Source of the DNA: Geodermatophilus poikilotrophus
Lineage (GTDB): Bacteria > Actinomycetota > Actinomycetes > Mycobacteriales > Geodermatophilaceae
DNA: 64,000 bases
NCBI RefSeq assembly: GCF_900111455.1
Contig: NZ_FOIE01000002.1
Coordinates: 248,001 to 312,000 of the forward strand
Direction: 5' to 3'
The stretch's first letter is position 1. Every line of letters starts with the position of its first letter. The notes below the pieces were generated by a model. That model saw only the letters and a program-made list of their open reading frames with translations. It did no database searches and had not been told where the DNA came from. The position numbers and the translations under genes were made by a program. Shown piece after piece: positions 9,293-19,064 of the stretch.

Positions 9293-10827
9293 CGCGGCCG
9301 CCGCAGCTGCTCGGGGGTGGTGGAACGGGCCCGGGGCGGCGGCTGCCGGCGGGCCTCGGGGACCCGGCCGCGGCCGTCCGTCGTCCGCCGCTCGCGGGCC
9401 GGCACCCGCTCGCGCGGGGTGCGCTCCCCCGGCGGGACCGGGACGACGCGGGCGACGGTGCGGGCACCGGGGACGGCGGAGGGACGCGCGAGCCGCTCGG
9501 GCGCGCGGCCGGAGTCCTCGCCCGGCCCCGCGGGACGGCGGGCGCGGCGCGGGCGCAGCGGGTCGACGGGCTGCTCGGGCACCGGCAGCAGCCAGCGGGA
9601 CAGCCGGTTGCGGTCGGCCCGGCGCAGGTGCTCGACGGCCTCGGGCTCGGAGCGGGCGAAGCGGATGAGCAGCCCCACGATGAACAGGGTGAGCACCAGC
9701 GAGGTGCCACCGGCGGAGACCAGCGGCAGCGTGAGGCCGGTGACCGGCAGCAGACCCACCACGTAGCCCATGTTCAGGGCCGCCTGCCCGACCAGCCACA
9801 CCGTGATCGCCACGCAGGCCAGCTGCACGAAGCGGTCGGCCGTGCGGCGGGCGATGCGGAAACCGGCGTGGGCGAGCAGTCCGTAGAGGGTGACCACGAC
9901 CAGGCAGCCGAGGAAGCCGAGCTCCTCGCCGAGGATCGCGAAGATGTAGTCCGACTCCGCCTCGGGCAGCAGGTTCCACTTCATCGCGCTGTTGCCCAGC
10001 CCGACACCCCACAGCCCGCCGGTCGCCAGCGCGTAGAAGCCGCGGATGGCCTGGAAGCCGCTGTCCGACGGGTCGGCGAACGGGTCGAGGAACGAGGTGA
10101 CCCGCTCCATGCGGTACGGGGCGACGGCGACCATGAGCACCACGGCGGCCACGCCCACGGCGAGGAAGCCGGCGAACCAGCGGGGCGGCAGGCCGCCGGC
10201 CCACAGCAGGCCGACCAGCACCAGGCCGAGGCTGACGACCCCGCCGAAGTCCGGCTCCAGGTAGAGCAGGAACGACAGGACGCCGAACACCGGCAGCAGC
10301 GGGACCAGCAGCGTCCTGACGGTGAGGAAGCGGTCGCGCACCGCCAGGATGTGCGCGCCCCACAGGGCGAAGACCAGCTTGGCCAGCTCGGAGGGCTGGA
10401 AGTTGGTGAAGCCCAGGTCGATCCAGGCCCGGGACCCGTTGAGCTCCATGCCGATGCCCGGCACGAGCACCGCGACCAGCAGCGCCGCGGCGACGAGCAG
10501 GCCGATCGGCGCCCAGCGGCGCACCAGGCCGACCGGCAGCCGCACCGCCACCAGCAGCGCGACCAGGCCGATGACGGCGAAGACGACCTGGTCGACACCG
10601 GGCCGCCAGGCCGGCTGGTCGTTGAGCGCGGCCTCGATCGCCGAGGCGGAGAAGACCATGACCAGGCCGATGGCCAGGAGCATGCCGGCCGCGCCCATCA
10701 CCAGCTGGCAGCTGGTCATGGGACCGTCGAGCCAGGCCGGTGCCGCGAACCGGCGGACCGGCGTCCGGCGCCCGGCCGGCCCGGTCCGGCGCCGCCCGGG
10801 TGCGGTCGGGACGCCGGTGGACTCCAT
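9289..10827 (-). CDS. ftsW: Septal peptidoglycan polymerase FtsW
   Basis: 512 residues from ATG 10827 ([14 protein letters not shown]). About ten transmembrane helices of the SEDS family, with the catalytic-loop signatures [35 protein letters not shown], and a C-terminal [15 protein letters not shown]. An Arg-rich N-terminal tail (about 30 residues) and a long basic, Pro-rich cytoplasmic C-terminal tail (about 100 residues) flank the core. FtsW polymerises lipid II with FtsI at the septum. It follows mraY after only 68 bp, the slot where murD normally sits. Confidence 0.95.
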   Translation of the reverse strand: MESTGVPTAPGRRRTGPAGRRTPVRRFAAPAWLDGPMTSCQLVMGAAGMLLAIGLVMVFSASAIEAALNDQPAWRPGVDQVVFAVIGLVALLVAVRLPVGLVRRWAPIGLLVAAALLVAVLVPGIGMELNGSRAWIDLGFTNFQPSELAKLVFALWGAHILAVRDRFLTVRTLLVPLLPVFGVLSFLLYLEPDFGGVVSLGLVLVGLLWAGGLPPRWFAGFLAVGVAAVVLMVAVAPYRMERVTSFLDPFADPSDSGFQAIRGFYALATGGLWGVGLGNSAMKWNLLPEAESDYIFAILGEELGFLGCLVVVTLYGLLAHAGFRIARRTADRFVQLACVAITVWLVGQAALNMGYVVGLLPVTGLTLPLVSAGGTSLVLTLFIVGLLIRFARSEPEAVEHLRRADRNRLSRWLLPVPEQPVDPLRPRRARRPAGPGEDSGRAPERLARPSAVPGARTVARVVPVPPGERTPRERVPARERRTTDGRGRVPEARRQPPPRARSTTPEQLRRPR

Positions 10828-10895
10828 CCGGCCATCGTGGCCGCCGGGGCGGGTCTCCCGGCGGACCGTCGGGGCGTGTCGCAGCAGCCTGTCCC

Positions 10896-11975
10896 TCACA
10901 GTCCGGCGATCGCCAGCCAGTCGGCGTAGAACAGGCCCAGCCCGAAGGCGACCGACATCCCGGTCACCAGCCAGAAGCGGACGATCACCGTGTTCTCGGT
11001 CCAGCCGGCGAGCTCGAAGTGGTGGTGCAGCGGGGCCATCCGGAACACCCGGCGGCGGGTGGCCCGGAAGAAGGCCACCTGGATGACCACCGACAGCGTC
11101 ACCGCGACGAACAGCCCGCCGAGCACGACCAGCAGCAGCTCGGTGCGGGTGACGACGGCCAGCCCGGCCAGCAGCCCGCCGAGGGCGAGCGAGCCGGTGT
11201 CGCCCATGAATATCCGGGCCGGGCTGGTGTTCCACCACAGGAAGCCCAGGCACGCGCCCAGCCCGGCGGCCGCGACCAGCGTGACGTCGAGCGGGTCGCG
11301 GACGATGTAGCAGCCCTCGAGCAGCTCGCTGGTGCAGTCGTGGGTGAACTGCCAGAACGAGATGATCGTGTAGGCGCCGCAGACCATCGCCGAGCAGCCG
11401 GCCGCCAGCCCGTCGAGGCCGTCGGTGAGGTTGACCGCGTTGGAGAACCCGGCGATGAACAGGTAGGCCAGGACCACGAAGCCCACCGACCCGAGGAACA
11501 GCGGGTCGATGTCGCGCACGTAGGAGACGAACTCCGAGGCCGGGGTGATGCCGGCCTCGTCGGGGAAGTTCAGCGCCAGGACGGCGAAGGCCACCCCGAC
11601 CACCAGCTGGCCGACCAGCTTGGCGGTCTTGTTCAGCCCCAGGCTGCGGCGGAAGCGGATCTTCAGGTAGTCGTCGAGGAAGCCGACGGTGCCCAGGCCC
11701 ACCATGAGCAGGAGCACCAGCAGGCCGCTGGCGGTCACCCCGCGGCCGGGCTGGTTGAGCAGGAACAGGTGGGCGATCAGGTAGCCGCCGACCGTCGCCC
11801 CGACGATGACGGTGCCGCCCATGGTGGGCGTGCCCTTCTTCGCCAGGTGGCTCTCGGGGCCGTCGTCCCGGATCTCCTGCCCGAAGCCCTTGCGGCGGAA
11901 CAGGTGCACGGCGACCGGTGTGGCCAGGATGGAGATCACCAGGCCGAACGCGGCCGCGATCAGGATCGACCTCAC
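10896..11975 (-). CDS. mraY: Phospho-MurNAc-pentapeptide transferase MraY
   Basis: 359 residues from GTG 11975, overlapping murF by four bases. About ten membrane helices carry the MraY motifs [60 protein letters not shown] and [13 protein letters not shown]. It transfers phospho-MurNAc-pentapeptide to undecaprenyl phosphate, giving lipid I. All conserved catalytic Asp and His motifs are present. Confidence 0.97.
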   Translation of the reverse strand: MRSILIAAAFGLVISILATPVAVHLFRRKGFGQEIRDDGPESHLAKKGTPTMGGTVIVGATVGGYLIAHLFLLNQPGRGVTASGLLVLLLMVGLGTVGFLDDYLKIRFRRSLGLNKTAKLVGQLVVGVAFAVLALNFPDEAGITPASEFVSYVRDIDPLFLGSVGFVVLAYLFIAGFSNAVNLTDGLDGLAAGCSAMVCGAYTIISFWQFTHDCTSELLEGCYIVRDPLDVTLVAAAGLGACLGFLWWNTSPARIFMGDTGSLALGGLLAGLAVVTRTELLLVVLGGLFVAVTLSVVIQVAFFRATRRRVFRMAPLHHHFELAGWTENTVIVRFWLVTGMSVAFGLGLFYADWLAIAGL

Positions 11976-13381
11976 GCGCCTGCCCCGGCGGCGAGGAGGT
12001 CGGCGGCGAGCACCTCGAGCCCGTAGGACCGGCTGGCCTTCACCAGCACGACGTCACCGGGCACCAGCACCTCCGTCAGCAGTTCCCGGGCAGCCGCCCG
12101 GTCGGGCACGCGCACCGCGCCCTCGCGGTCGCGGGCACCCGCGGCGAGCGCCCCGTCGGCTATCCCTACAGCATCCGGTCCGACGGCCACGACCAGGTCC
12201 ACCCCGGCGGCCACGGCGTCGCGGCCCAGCCGCTCGTGCTCGTCGGCGGCACCGGGGCCGAGCTCGGCCATCGCGCCGAGGACGGCGATCCGCCGCCGCG
12301 CCGGCAGCCCGGCCAGCGCGGCCAGCGCGGCCCGCATGGACTCGGGGTTGGCGTTGTAGGCGTCGTTGACGACGATGACGCCGTCGTCCCGGCGGGTCAC
12401 CTCCATCCGCCAGCGGCTGCGCGGCACGGCGGCCGACAGCGCGGCGGCGACCGCGTCGGGCGCCATCCCGGCGGCCAGCGCGGCTCCGGCGGCCGAGAGC
12501 GCGTTGGCGACCTGGTGCTCGCCGACCACCTGCAGCCGCACCCTGGCACGCGCCCCGCCGGTGACCAGCGTGAAGCCGGCCCGGCCGGCCTCGTCGAGGA
12601 CGACGTCCTCGGCACGCACGTCGGCGCCTGCCGACCGGCCGGTGGTGACGACCCGGGCCCGCGTGCGCGGCGCCATGCCGATCACCCGGGGGTCGTCGGC
12701 GTTGAGGACGGCGGTGCCCTCGGCCGGCAGCGCCTCCACCAGCTCGCCCTTGGCCACGGCGATCCCGTCGGCGGAGCCGAACTCGCCCAGGTGCGCCGAG
12801 CCGACGTTGAGCACCACGCCGACGTCGGGCCGGGCCACCCGGCACAGGCGGGCGATGTGCCCCCGCCCGCGCGAGCCCATCTCCAGCACGAGGAAGCGGG
12901 TGTCCTCGTCGGCGTCGAGCACGGTGAGCGGCAGGCCGATGTCGTTGTTGTACGAGCCGGGCGGGCTGACCGTGGCGCCGGCGGCGGCCAGCACCTGGCC
13001 GAGCAGGTCCTTGGTGCTGGTCTTGCCCGAGGACCCGGTGATGCCGATGGTGACCAGCCCGCCCGTCCCCGGGCGCCCGGCCGTCAGCCGGGCGTGCACC
13101 GCCGCGGCCAGCCGGCCGAGCGCGGCCACCGGCTCCTCGACGACCACGCAGGGCAGCGCGCCGTCGGGACGGGTGGTCAGCGCGGCGACCGCACCGGCGT
13201 CCGCGGCGGCGGCCAGGAAGTCGTGCCCGTCGACCCGCTCCCCCGGCACGGCGACGAACAGGTCGCCGGGGGCCACGGCACGGGAGTCGACGGTGACCTT
13301 CCCGCGGACGGTGCCGGTGGTGTCCGGCGTCAGCCGGCCACCCACCGCCCCGGCCACCTCGGCCAGGCTCATCTCGATCAC
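11972..13381 (-). CDS. murF: UDP-MurNAc-tripeptide--D-Ala-D-Ala ligase MurF
   Basis: 469 residues from GTG 13381 (VIEMSLAEVAGAVGGRL). ATP loop ITGSSGKTSTK (about 113-123), metal/substrate motifs LEMGSRGRGHIA and NVGSAHLGEFGS, and C-terminal NDAYNANPESMRAAL. MurF adds D-Ala-D-Ala to complete the pentapeptide. It overlaps murE upstream and mraY downstream by four bases each. Confidence 0.96.
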   Translation of the reverse strand: MIEMSLAEVAGAVGGRLTPDTTGTVRGKVTVDSRAVAPGDLFVAVPGERVDGHDFLAAAADAGAVAALTTRPDGALPCVVVEEPVAALGRLAAAVHARLTAGRPGTGGLVTIGITGSSGKTSTKDLLGQVLAAAGATVSPPGSYNNDIGLPLTVLDADEDTRFLVLEMGSRGRGHIARLCRVARPDVGVVLNVGSAHLGEFGSADGIAVAKGELVEALPAEGTAVLNADDPRVIGMAPRTRARVVTTGRSAGADVRAEDVVLDEAGRAGFTLVTGGARARVRLQVVGEHQVANALSAAGAALAAGMAPDAVAAALSAAVPRSRWRMEVTRRDDGVIVVNDAYNANPESMRAALAALAGLPARRRIAVLGAMAELGPGAADEHERLGRDAVAAGVDLVVAVGPDAVGIADGALAAGARDREGAVRVPDRAAARELLTEVLVPGDVVLVKASRSYGLEVLAADLLAAGAGA

Positions 13382-14949
13382 GCTCTGGGCTCCACTCCGG
13401 CCGGCGCACGCTGCGCCAGGGCCTCGCGCAGCACGGCGCGGTCGTCGAAGGGGTGCAGGGTGCCGGCCACGTCCTGGCCGGTCTCGTGGCCCTTGCCGGC
13501 CACCAGGACGGCGTCGCCGGGCCGGGCGCGGGCGACCGCCTCGGTGATCGCGGCGCGCCGGTCGCCGATCTCGACCACGTCGCCGCGCCGGTCGGCCGGG
13601 ACGCCGGCGAGCACCGCCGCGCGGATGGCGGCCGGGTCCTCCGAGCGGGGGTTGTCGTCGGTGACGACGAGCAGGTCGCTGCCGCGCGCCGCGGCCTCCC
13701 CCATCGCCGCCCGCTTGCCGGGGTCGCGGTCGCCGCCGCAGCCGAGCACGGTGAGGACGCGGCCGGAGGTGTCGGCGCGCAGCGCGGCGAGCGCGGTGGC
13801 GACGGCGTCGGGGGTGTGCGCGTAGTCGACGACGGCGACGAACGGCTGGCCGGCGTCCACCGGCTCCATCCGGCCGGGCACGACCGTCTCGGCCAGCCCG
13901 GTCAGCGCCGTCTCCACCGGCACGCCGACCGCGTCGAGCAGCGCCACGGCCAGGACGGCGTTGGCGACGTTGAACGCCCCGGGCAGCCGCACCCGCGCCG
14001 GCCAGCTGCGCCCGCCCGGGCCGGTGAGGGTGAACGCCGTCCCGCCGCCGGGGGCGGGGGCCAGGCCGGTCGCCGTCCAGTCGGCGTCGGCGCCCTGGCC
14101 GGAGACGGTGACCGCGCGGCGGTCGCCGAGCATGCCGGCCAGCCGCCGCCCGTACGGGTCGTCGACGTCGACCACCTCGACGGCGGCCCGGCCGTCGAAC
14201 AGCCGCGCCTTGGCGAGGAAGTAGTCCTCGATGTCGGTGTGGAAGTCCAGGTGGTCGCGGCCGAGGTTGGTGAAGCCGGCCGCGGCGAACGGGATGCCGC
14301 CCACCCGGCCGAGCACCAGCGCGTGGCTGGACACCTCCATGACGACCGTCTGCACGCCGGAGTCCGCCATCCGGGCCAGCAGCGCGTGCAGGGCCGGCGC
14401 CTCCGGTGTCGTCCGCACGCTGGGCAGGGTGGTGACCGTCGGCGTGCCGTCGGCCGCGCGACCGCGGGTGCGCGTCTCGACGGTGCCGACCAGGCCGGTG
14501 CCGCGGCCGGCGGCGGCCAGGCCCGCCTCGACCAGGTAGCTCGTCGTCGTCTTGCCGTTGGTGCCGGTGATCCCGATGACCTGCAGCCGCCGGGCCGGCT
14601 CGCCGTAGACCCGCGCCGCCACCGCGCCGAGCAGGCCGCGCGGGTCGTCGACGACGCACACCGGCAGGCCGGTGGCGGCGGCCTCCTCGCGGCCGGTCGG
14701 GTCGGTGAGGACGGCGGCCGCACCGCGCGCCGCCGCGTCGGCGGCGTACCGGGCGCCGTGCGTGCGGGCGCCGGGCAGGGCGGCGTAGAGGTCTCCGGGC
14801 CCGACCTCCCCGGAGGCCAGCGTCACGCCGCCGACGGCGGTGCCGGCGTCACCCTGGACGGGCGCGCCCAGCAGGTCGGCGAGGTCGGCGAGGGTCAGGG
14901 GACCGGTCCCCGTCGGCCGGGACGCCGTCCTCCTCCCGCTCTGGCTCAC
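13378..14949 (-). CDS. murE: UDP-MurNAc-tripeptide synthetase MurE (meso-DAP type)
   Basis: 523 residues from GTG 14949 (VSQSGRRTASRPTGTG). ATP loop GTNGKTTT (129-136), EVSSHALVLGRV, and the C-terminal substrate motif DNPRSEDP (residues 432-439). DNPR in this position is the signature of meso-diaminopimelate-adding MurE, as opposed to lysine-adding forms, so the peptidoglycan should be mDAP type. A cytoplasmic ATP-dependent ligase adding the third residue to UDP-MurNAc-L-Ala-D-Glu. A tandem repeat element lies between it and ftsI. Confidence 0.96.
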   Translation of the reverse strand: MSQSGRRTASRPTGTGPLTLADLADLLGAPVQGDAGTAVGGVTLASGEVGPGDLYAALPGARTHGARYAADAAARGAAAVLTDPTGREEAAATGLPVCVVDDPRGLLGAVAARVYGEPARRLQVIGITGTNGKTTTSYLVEAGLAAAGRGTGLVGTVETRTRGRAADGTPTVTTLPSVRTTPEAPALHALLARMADSGVQTVVMEVSSHALVLGRVGGIPFAAAGFTNLGRDHLDFHTDIEDYFLAKARLFDGRAAVEVVDVDDPYGRRLAGMLGDRRAVTVSGQGADADWTATGLAPAPGGGTAFTLTGPGGRSWPARVRLPGAFNVANAVLAVALLDAVGVPVETALTGLAETVVPGRMEPVDAGQPFVAVVDYAHTPDAVATALAALRADTSGRVLTVLGCGGDRDPGKRAAMGEAAARGSDLLVVTDDNPRSEDPAAIRAAVLAGVPADRRGDVVEIGDRRAAITEAVARARPGDAVLVAGKGHETGQDVAGTLHPFDDRAVLREALAQRAPAGVEPRA

Positions 14950-15034
14950 GGGACTCCAATCTACCGGCGGGCCTCCTGCGGCCCGCCGCCCACACGCGGT
15001 GGGCGCGCCACCGCCACTGGTGACGCGCTGGAAC

Positions 15035-15135
15035 GGCCCTGCTGCAGGGTCCCGCCGCGAGCCCGGTGAGGTGCTGGACCGGCCCTCCTGCAGGGTCCCG
15101 CCGCGAGCCTGCGAGCGGTGGGGGCAGGAGGGTCC
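15035..15135. repeat. Dispersed palindromic repeat, tandem partial plus full copy 4 (3' of ftsI)
   Basis: A 29-bp unit at 15035-15063 (beginning GGCCCTGCTGCAGGGTCCCG) recurs at 15081-15109 with one mismatch. Only the second copy continues through GAGCCTGCGAGCGGTG to the right arm GCAGGAGGG (15124-15132). It therefore looks like a full element beside a half copy. It ends 5 bp before the ftsI stop codon. Confidence 0.8.
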
Positions 15136-15140
15136 TTCTC

Positions 15141-16961
15141 CTACTCCGGGCCGGTCAGCACGAAGTCCGGCCGGGGCGTCCCGGACGGCACGATGCCGTC
15201 GGCGGTCAGTGCCTGGCGCAGGATGTCGGCGAACACCGGGGCGGCGACCTGGCCGCCCTCCTCGTTGCTCGTGGGCCGCTCGAGGTCGACCGCGACGACG
15301 TACTGCGGGTCGTCGGCCGGGGCGAACCCGACGAACGTCGTCACGTAGCCGCCGCCGTCGTAGCAGCCGCACTCGGGGTTGGCCCGCTGCGCGGTGCCGG
15401 TCTTGCCGGCCACCCGGAACCCGTCGACCTGCGCCAGCGGCGCGGTGCCACCCGGGCCGACGACGGCCTCGAGCATGTAGGCGACGTCGTCGGCGGTGGA
15501 CTCGCTCAGCACCCGGGTGCTCTCCGGCACGGGCGCCGACTCGCCGCCGACCGAGGAGACGATGCGCGGCTCGATGCGCACCCCGTCGTTGGCGATCGCC
15601 TGGTAGACCGACGCCATCTGCAGGGTGGTCACCGAGACGCCCTGCCCGATCGGCACGTTGGCTGCCCGGCTCTCGGTCCACTCCGCGGAGTCCTGGAGGA
15701 TGCCGGCGCTCTCGCCGGGCAGCTCGATCCCGGTGGTGCGGCCGAGGCCGAAGGCCCGCAGGTACTCCTCCAGCTTCGCGTCGCCGACCTCGCGGGCCAG
15801 CATGATCGTGCCGACGTTGCTGGACTTGGCGAGGATGCCGGTGACCGTCCAGTCGATCGGCGGGTGGTCGTGGGCGTCGCGCACGATCCTGTCCCCGGCG
15901 TCGATGCGCCCGTTCACGCTGAGCACGGTCTCCGGCGTCGCCTTGCCCTCCTCGATCGCCGCGGCCAGCGTGACCGCCTTGAGCACCGAGCCGGGCTCGA
16001 AGACGCTGGAGACGATCGGGTTGCCCAGCAGCTCGGGGTCGGTCCGCGAGTAGTTGCCGGGGTCGTAGCCCGGGCAGGAGCCCATGGCGGCGACCTGACC
16101 GGTGTGCACGTCGAGGACGACGGCCGAGGCGCGCGTCGTGGCGCCGTCCTGGCAGGCCTCCTGCAGCCGCTGCTCGGTGACGAACTGCAGGTCGGAGTCG
16201 AGGGTGAGCTCGACGGTGCTGCCGTCGACGGCGGGGGTGGAGTCGTCGATGCCGGAGGGGATCGGGTGCCCGCCGCTGCCGACCTCGACCCGCCGCTCCC
16301 CCGGCGTGCCGGCCAGCTGCTCGTCGAGGCTCTGCTCGATGCCGGCCAGCCCGTGCCCCTCCCGGCCGGTGAAGCCGACGACCTGTCCGGCGACCGACCC
16401 CGCCGGGTAGAGCCGCACCGGGTCGTCCTCCGAGAAGACGCCGGGCAGCCCCAGCTCCTCGATCTCGTCGACCGTCTCCGGCGACACCTGCGAGGCCAGG
16501 ACGACGTACCGGCCGTCGCGGGAGAGCCGGTCGGTCAGCTCGGAGCTCGGGACGTCGAGCAGCGTGGTGAGCGCCAGCGCCGTGCGCGCGGGGTCGTCGA
16601 CGAGCGTCGGGTCGGCGGTGATCCGGGAGGCCGCGACGGTGTAGGCTAGGGGGTCGCCGTCGCGGTCGACCACCGCGCCGCGCAGCGGGGCGATGTCCTG
16701 GACCCGGATGCGGTCCTGGGTGGCGGCGAGGGCGTACTGCCCGCTGTCGACGCCCTGCAGCAGCCACAGCTTGCCGGTGATCACCAGCAGCGGGACGACG
16801 ACGAGGACGAAGCCGATGCTGTAGCGCCGACGGCTGACCTGGAGCGCGCCGGCCAGCCGGCGGCTGCCGGGCGCGCGGCGGGAGGTGAAGGCGCCGCCCC
16901 CGTCGCGCAGCGGCGGCGCGGGACGCCGGCGGGGCGCGGGCGGACGAGGTGGACGGGCCAC
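15141..16961 (-). CDS. ftsI: Septal class B penicillin-binding protein FtsI (PbpB)
   Basis: 606 residues. Basic, Pro-rich N-terminus, one transmembrane helix (about residues 49-67), PBP dimerisation domain (DIAPLRGAVVDRDGDPLAY onward), then the transpeptidase domain with SVLK (325-328), SSN (380-382) and KTG (520-522). A cysteine pair (ECGCYDGGGY) lies just after KTG. It cross-links septal peptidoglycan as the partner of FtsW and is the main beta-lactam target in division. The start at 16961 lies two bases beyond the ftsL stop. Confidence 0.95.
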   Translation of the reverse strand: MARPPRPPAPRRRPAPPLRDGGGAFTSRRAPGSRRLAGALQVSRRRYSIGFVLVVVPLLVITGKLWLLQGVDSGQYALAATQDRIRVQDIAPLRGAVVDRDGDPLAYTVAASRITADPTLVDDPARTALALTTLLDVPSSELTDRLSRDGRYVVLASQVSPETVDEIEELGLPGVFSEDDPVRLYPAGSVAGQVVGFTGREGHGLAGIEQSLDEQLAGTPGERRVEVGSGGHPIPSGIDDSTPAVDGSTVELTLDSDLQFVTEQRLQEACQDGATTRASAVVLDVHTGQVAAMGSCPGYDPGNYSRTDPELLGNPIVSSVFEPGSVLKAVTLAAAIEEGKATPETVLSVNGRIDAGDRIVRDAHDHPPIDWTVTGILAKSSNVGTIMLAREVGDAKLEEYLRAFGLGRTTGIELPGESAGILQDSAEWTESRAANVPIGQGVSVTTLQMASVYQAIANDGVRIEPRIVSSVGGESAPVPESTRVLSESTADDVAYMLEAVVGPGGTAPLAQVDGFRVAGKTGTAQRANPECGCYDGGGYVTTFVGFAPADDPQYVVAVDLERPTSNEEGGQVAAPVFADILRQALTADGIVPSGTPRPDFVLTGPE

Positions 16962-16963
16962 GG

Positions 16964-17740
16964 TCAGTCCCCACCCCCGGCCACGGGCGGCGGCGGGATC
17001 GCCGGGACCTCGGCCGGCTCCGGCTCCTCGGCCGGGACGGCCTCGCCGCGGAGGGTGACGGTGCCGTCCTCCCCGACGACCAGGTAGGCGGCCGCACCGG
17101 CGGGGACCATGCCGGCGGCGCGTGCCTCGCGTGCGAGCTCGGCGGGCGTGCCACCGGACACGACCTGCTGCTCCAGGCGCTGCAGCTGCTGGGCGCGGTC
17201 CTCGTTCGCGGCCGCCAGCTGGGTCGCCTTCAGCGAGTTGACCGCGATGGCGGTGTTGAGGAACAGCAGCCCCAGCGCGGTCGCCACCAGCAGGGTCACG
17301 ACGAGCAGCACGACGGGCGCGCGGTGGTCCCCGACGGTGGTGCGCAGGCGGGACACCGGTGAGCCGGCCGCCGTGCGGCTCACCGGGCCGGTGGACGCCG
17401 CGGGCCGGGCCGCCGGGCGGCTCCGCGGCGCGCCCACGCGCACCGGGGCGGTGTGCGCGCGGCCCGACCGGGCCGGAGCCGGGCCGGCCGCCCGCGCGGT
17501 GCTGCCCGTGGCGCGCGCCGGCGGCTCCGGGGAGGACGCCGTCCTCTCCACCCTCCGGAGGAGGACCGCGTCCCGCTCACCGCTCGCGGGCTCGCGGTGG
17601 GGCTCGGGACGGGGCCTGCCCGAGCGGGGGCTGCGACGAGCCCCCGGGAGGAGGGGGGCGCCCTCCTCCAGCGGGGGCGCGGTCCGGCGGCCGGGAGGGC
17701 CCTCGGCCGGGCTCCCTGCCGCGCGTGCGGTGGCGCTCAT
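16964..17740 (-). CDS. ftsL: FtsL-like septum protein with repeat-derived N-terminal tail
   Basis: 258 residues from ATG 17740, with GAGGAGG four bases upstream. A long disordered Arg/Pro/Ala tail (about residues 1-140) leads to one transmembrane helix (VVLLVVTLLVATALGLLFL, about 143-161). A short coiled coil follows (ATQLAAANEDRAQQLQRLEQ), then a Pro-rich end. Topology and position between rsmH and ftsI are those of actinobacterial FtsL (Rv2164c-like), partner of FtsQ and FtsB. Residues about 43-58 are encoded by a copy of the dispersed palindrome, so the tail has probably been remodelled by its insertion. Downstream in-frame GTG codons could give a shorter protein. Confidence 0.75.
   Translation of the reverse strand: MSATARAAGSPAEGPPGRRTAPPLEEGAPLLPGARRSPRSGRPRPEPHREPASGERDAVLLRRVERTASSPEPPARATGSTARAAGPAPARSGRAHTAPVRVGAPRSRPAARPAASTGPVSRTAAGSPVSRLRTTVGDHRAPVVLLVVTLLVATALGLLFLNTAIAVNSLKATQLAAANEDRAQQLQRLEQQVVSGGTPAELAREARAAGMVPAGAAAYLVVGEDGTVTLRGEAVPAEEPEPAEVPAIPPPPVAGGGD
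17568..17612. repeat. Dispersed palindromic repeat, copy 5, inside ftsL
   Basis: CACCGC (17578-17583) and GCGGTG (17594-17599) flank TCGCGGGCTC. Outer CGTCCCG (17568-17574) pairs with CGGGACG (17606-17612). On the plus strand it is inverted relative to most other copies. It lies inside the ftsL reading frame. Confidence 0.78.
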
Positions 17741-17835
17741 GCGGCCTCCTCACGGTCGCTGGTCGGCCGCGTCCGCGGCCCGTGCGTCGTCGTGGGCGGC
17801 ATCGTCCGGCCCGCCGTCGTCCCCGTGGCGCTCAC
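17737..17835 (-). CDS. 32-residue bridging mini-ORF between rsmH and ftsL
   Basis: GTG 17835 overlaps the rsmH stop as GTGA and the TGA at 17737-17739 overlaps the ftsL start as ATGA, so the frame exactly fills the gap. The peptide starts [19 protein letters not shown] and ends [12 protein letters not shown], without a recognisable domain. Its first bases (GTGAGCGCCACGG) resemble the ftsL start (ATGAGCGCCACCG), suggesting local duplication. Probable role: carrying ribosomes from rsmH to ftsL. Expression is not shown. Confidence 0.45.
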   Translation of the reverse strand: MSATGTTAGRTMPPTTTHGPRTRPTSDREEAA

Positions 17836-18824
17836 GCGGCCCGCCGGATGCGCTCGGCGGCCCGCACGCGGGCCGAGGCCGACCGGGGGTTGGCCGCGAC
17901 CTCCGCCTCCGACGGCGCCTCGCCGCCGCGGGTCAGCAGCCGCAGCGTCGGGCCCATCTCGGGCAGCGGCACCGGCAACCCGGGCGGCGTCCGGTCCACC
18001 GCACCGGCCGCGAGGGTCTGCTTGACGATGCGGTCCTCGAGGGAGTGGAAGGTGATGACGGCGATCCGGCCGCCGACGGTGAGCGCGTCGAGCGCGGCCG
18101 GCAGCGCCCGCTCGAGCACGCCGAGCTCGTCGTTGACCTCGATGCGCAGCGCCTGGAAGGTGCGCTTGGCCGGGTGCCCCCCGGTCCGGCGCGTGGCGGC
18201 GGGGATCGAGTCGCGCACCAGGTGCGCCAGCCGCTCGGTGTGCGTGAACGGCGCGCGCTCCCGTTCGCGGGTGATGGCCTGGGCGATGCGGGTGGCGAAG
18301 CGCTCCTCGCCGTAGACGCGCAGCACCCGGGCGAGCCGGTCGGTGGGATAGCCGTTGACGACGTCGGCGGCGGTGCGCGGCGCCGACGGGTCCATCCGCA
18401 TGTCCAGCGGGGCGTCGGCGGCGTAGCTGAAGCCACGGTCGGGCCGGTCGAGCTGCAGCGAGGAGACGCCGAGGTCGAACAGGACCGCCTGCACCTCGGC
18501 CAGGCCGAGCCGGTCGAGCACCTCGGGCAGTTCGTCGAAGACGGCGGGGACGACGGTGGCCCGGTCGGCGACGCCGGCGTCGGTGAGCCGGCGGGTGGCC
18601 TCGGCGCGGGCGTCGGGGTCGCGGTCGAGGCCGACCAGCCGCAGCCCCGGGTGGGCGCGCAGCAGGGCCAGCGAGTGCCCGGCCAGGCCGAGGGTGGCGT
18701 CGACGAGGACGGCGCCGTCGGCCGCGCAGGCAGGGGCGAGCAGTTCGGTGACCCGGTCGAGCAGCACGGGCACGTGCGCCGGGGGCGAGTCCCGCCCTCC
18801 CAGCGCCGGCTCGGTGCTGCTCAT
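17832..18824 (-). CDS. rsmH: 16S rRNA m4C1402 methyltransferase RsmH (MraW)
   Basis: 330 residues from ATG 18824, supported by AGGAG nine bases upstream; an in-frame start at 18878 lacks this. RsmH signatures: [16 protein letters not shown] loop [38 protein letters not shown]-like [29 protein letters not shown] and [12 protein letters not shown]. It N4-methylates C1402 in the 30S P site. Conserved second gene of the dcw cluster. Confidence 0.96.
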   Translation of the reverse strand: MSSTEPALGGRDSPPAHVPVLLDRVTELLAPACAADGAVLVDATLGLAGHSLALLRAHPGLRLVGLDRDPDARAEATRRLTDAGVADRATVVPAVFDELPEVLDRLGLAEVQAVLFDLGVSSLQLDRPDRGFSYAADAPLDMRMDPSAPRTAADVVNGYPTDRLARVLRVYGEERFATRIAQAITRERERAPFTHTERLAHLVRDSIPAATRRTGGHPAKRTFQALRIEVNDELGVLERALPAALDALTVGGRIAVITFHSLEDRIVKQTLAAGAVDRTPPGLPVPLPEMGPTLRLLTRGGEAPSEAEVAANPRSASARVRAAERIRRAA

Positions 18825-18957
18825 CGTCGGCGGCTCCTGAACGGGTCGGGGCGCCCTCGGGCGCGGAGGCCCGTCCATGGTGGGGCCGAACGGCGGTCGG
18901 GGGGCGGAGCGCAGCGGCGAGTCGCCGGTCCTCGGGGACGCTCCTGGGGCGCCCGGT

Positions 18958-19064
18958 GCGGGAGGGCGGGACGGGGTGGGTGTGGCCGGGCGGGAGGGCG
19001 GGACGGGGTGGGTGGGGCCGGCCGGGCGGTGGGGTGGGGTGGGGGGCGTGGAGCGGGGTGGGGT
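18958..19064. repeat. G-rich direct repeat with quadruplex potential
   Basis: A 25-bp unit (GCGGGAGGGCGGGACGGGG then TGGGTG) is repeated exactly at 18958-18982 and 18990-19014. GGGG-rich sequence continues to about 19064. Many runs of three to six G lie on the plus strand, the template strand for rsmH transcription. Confidence 0.75.
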
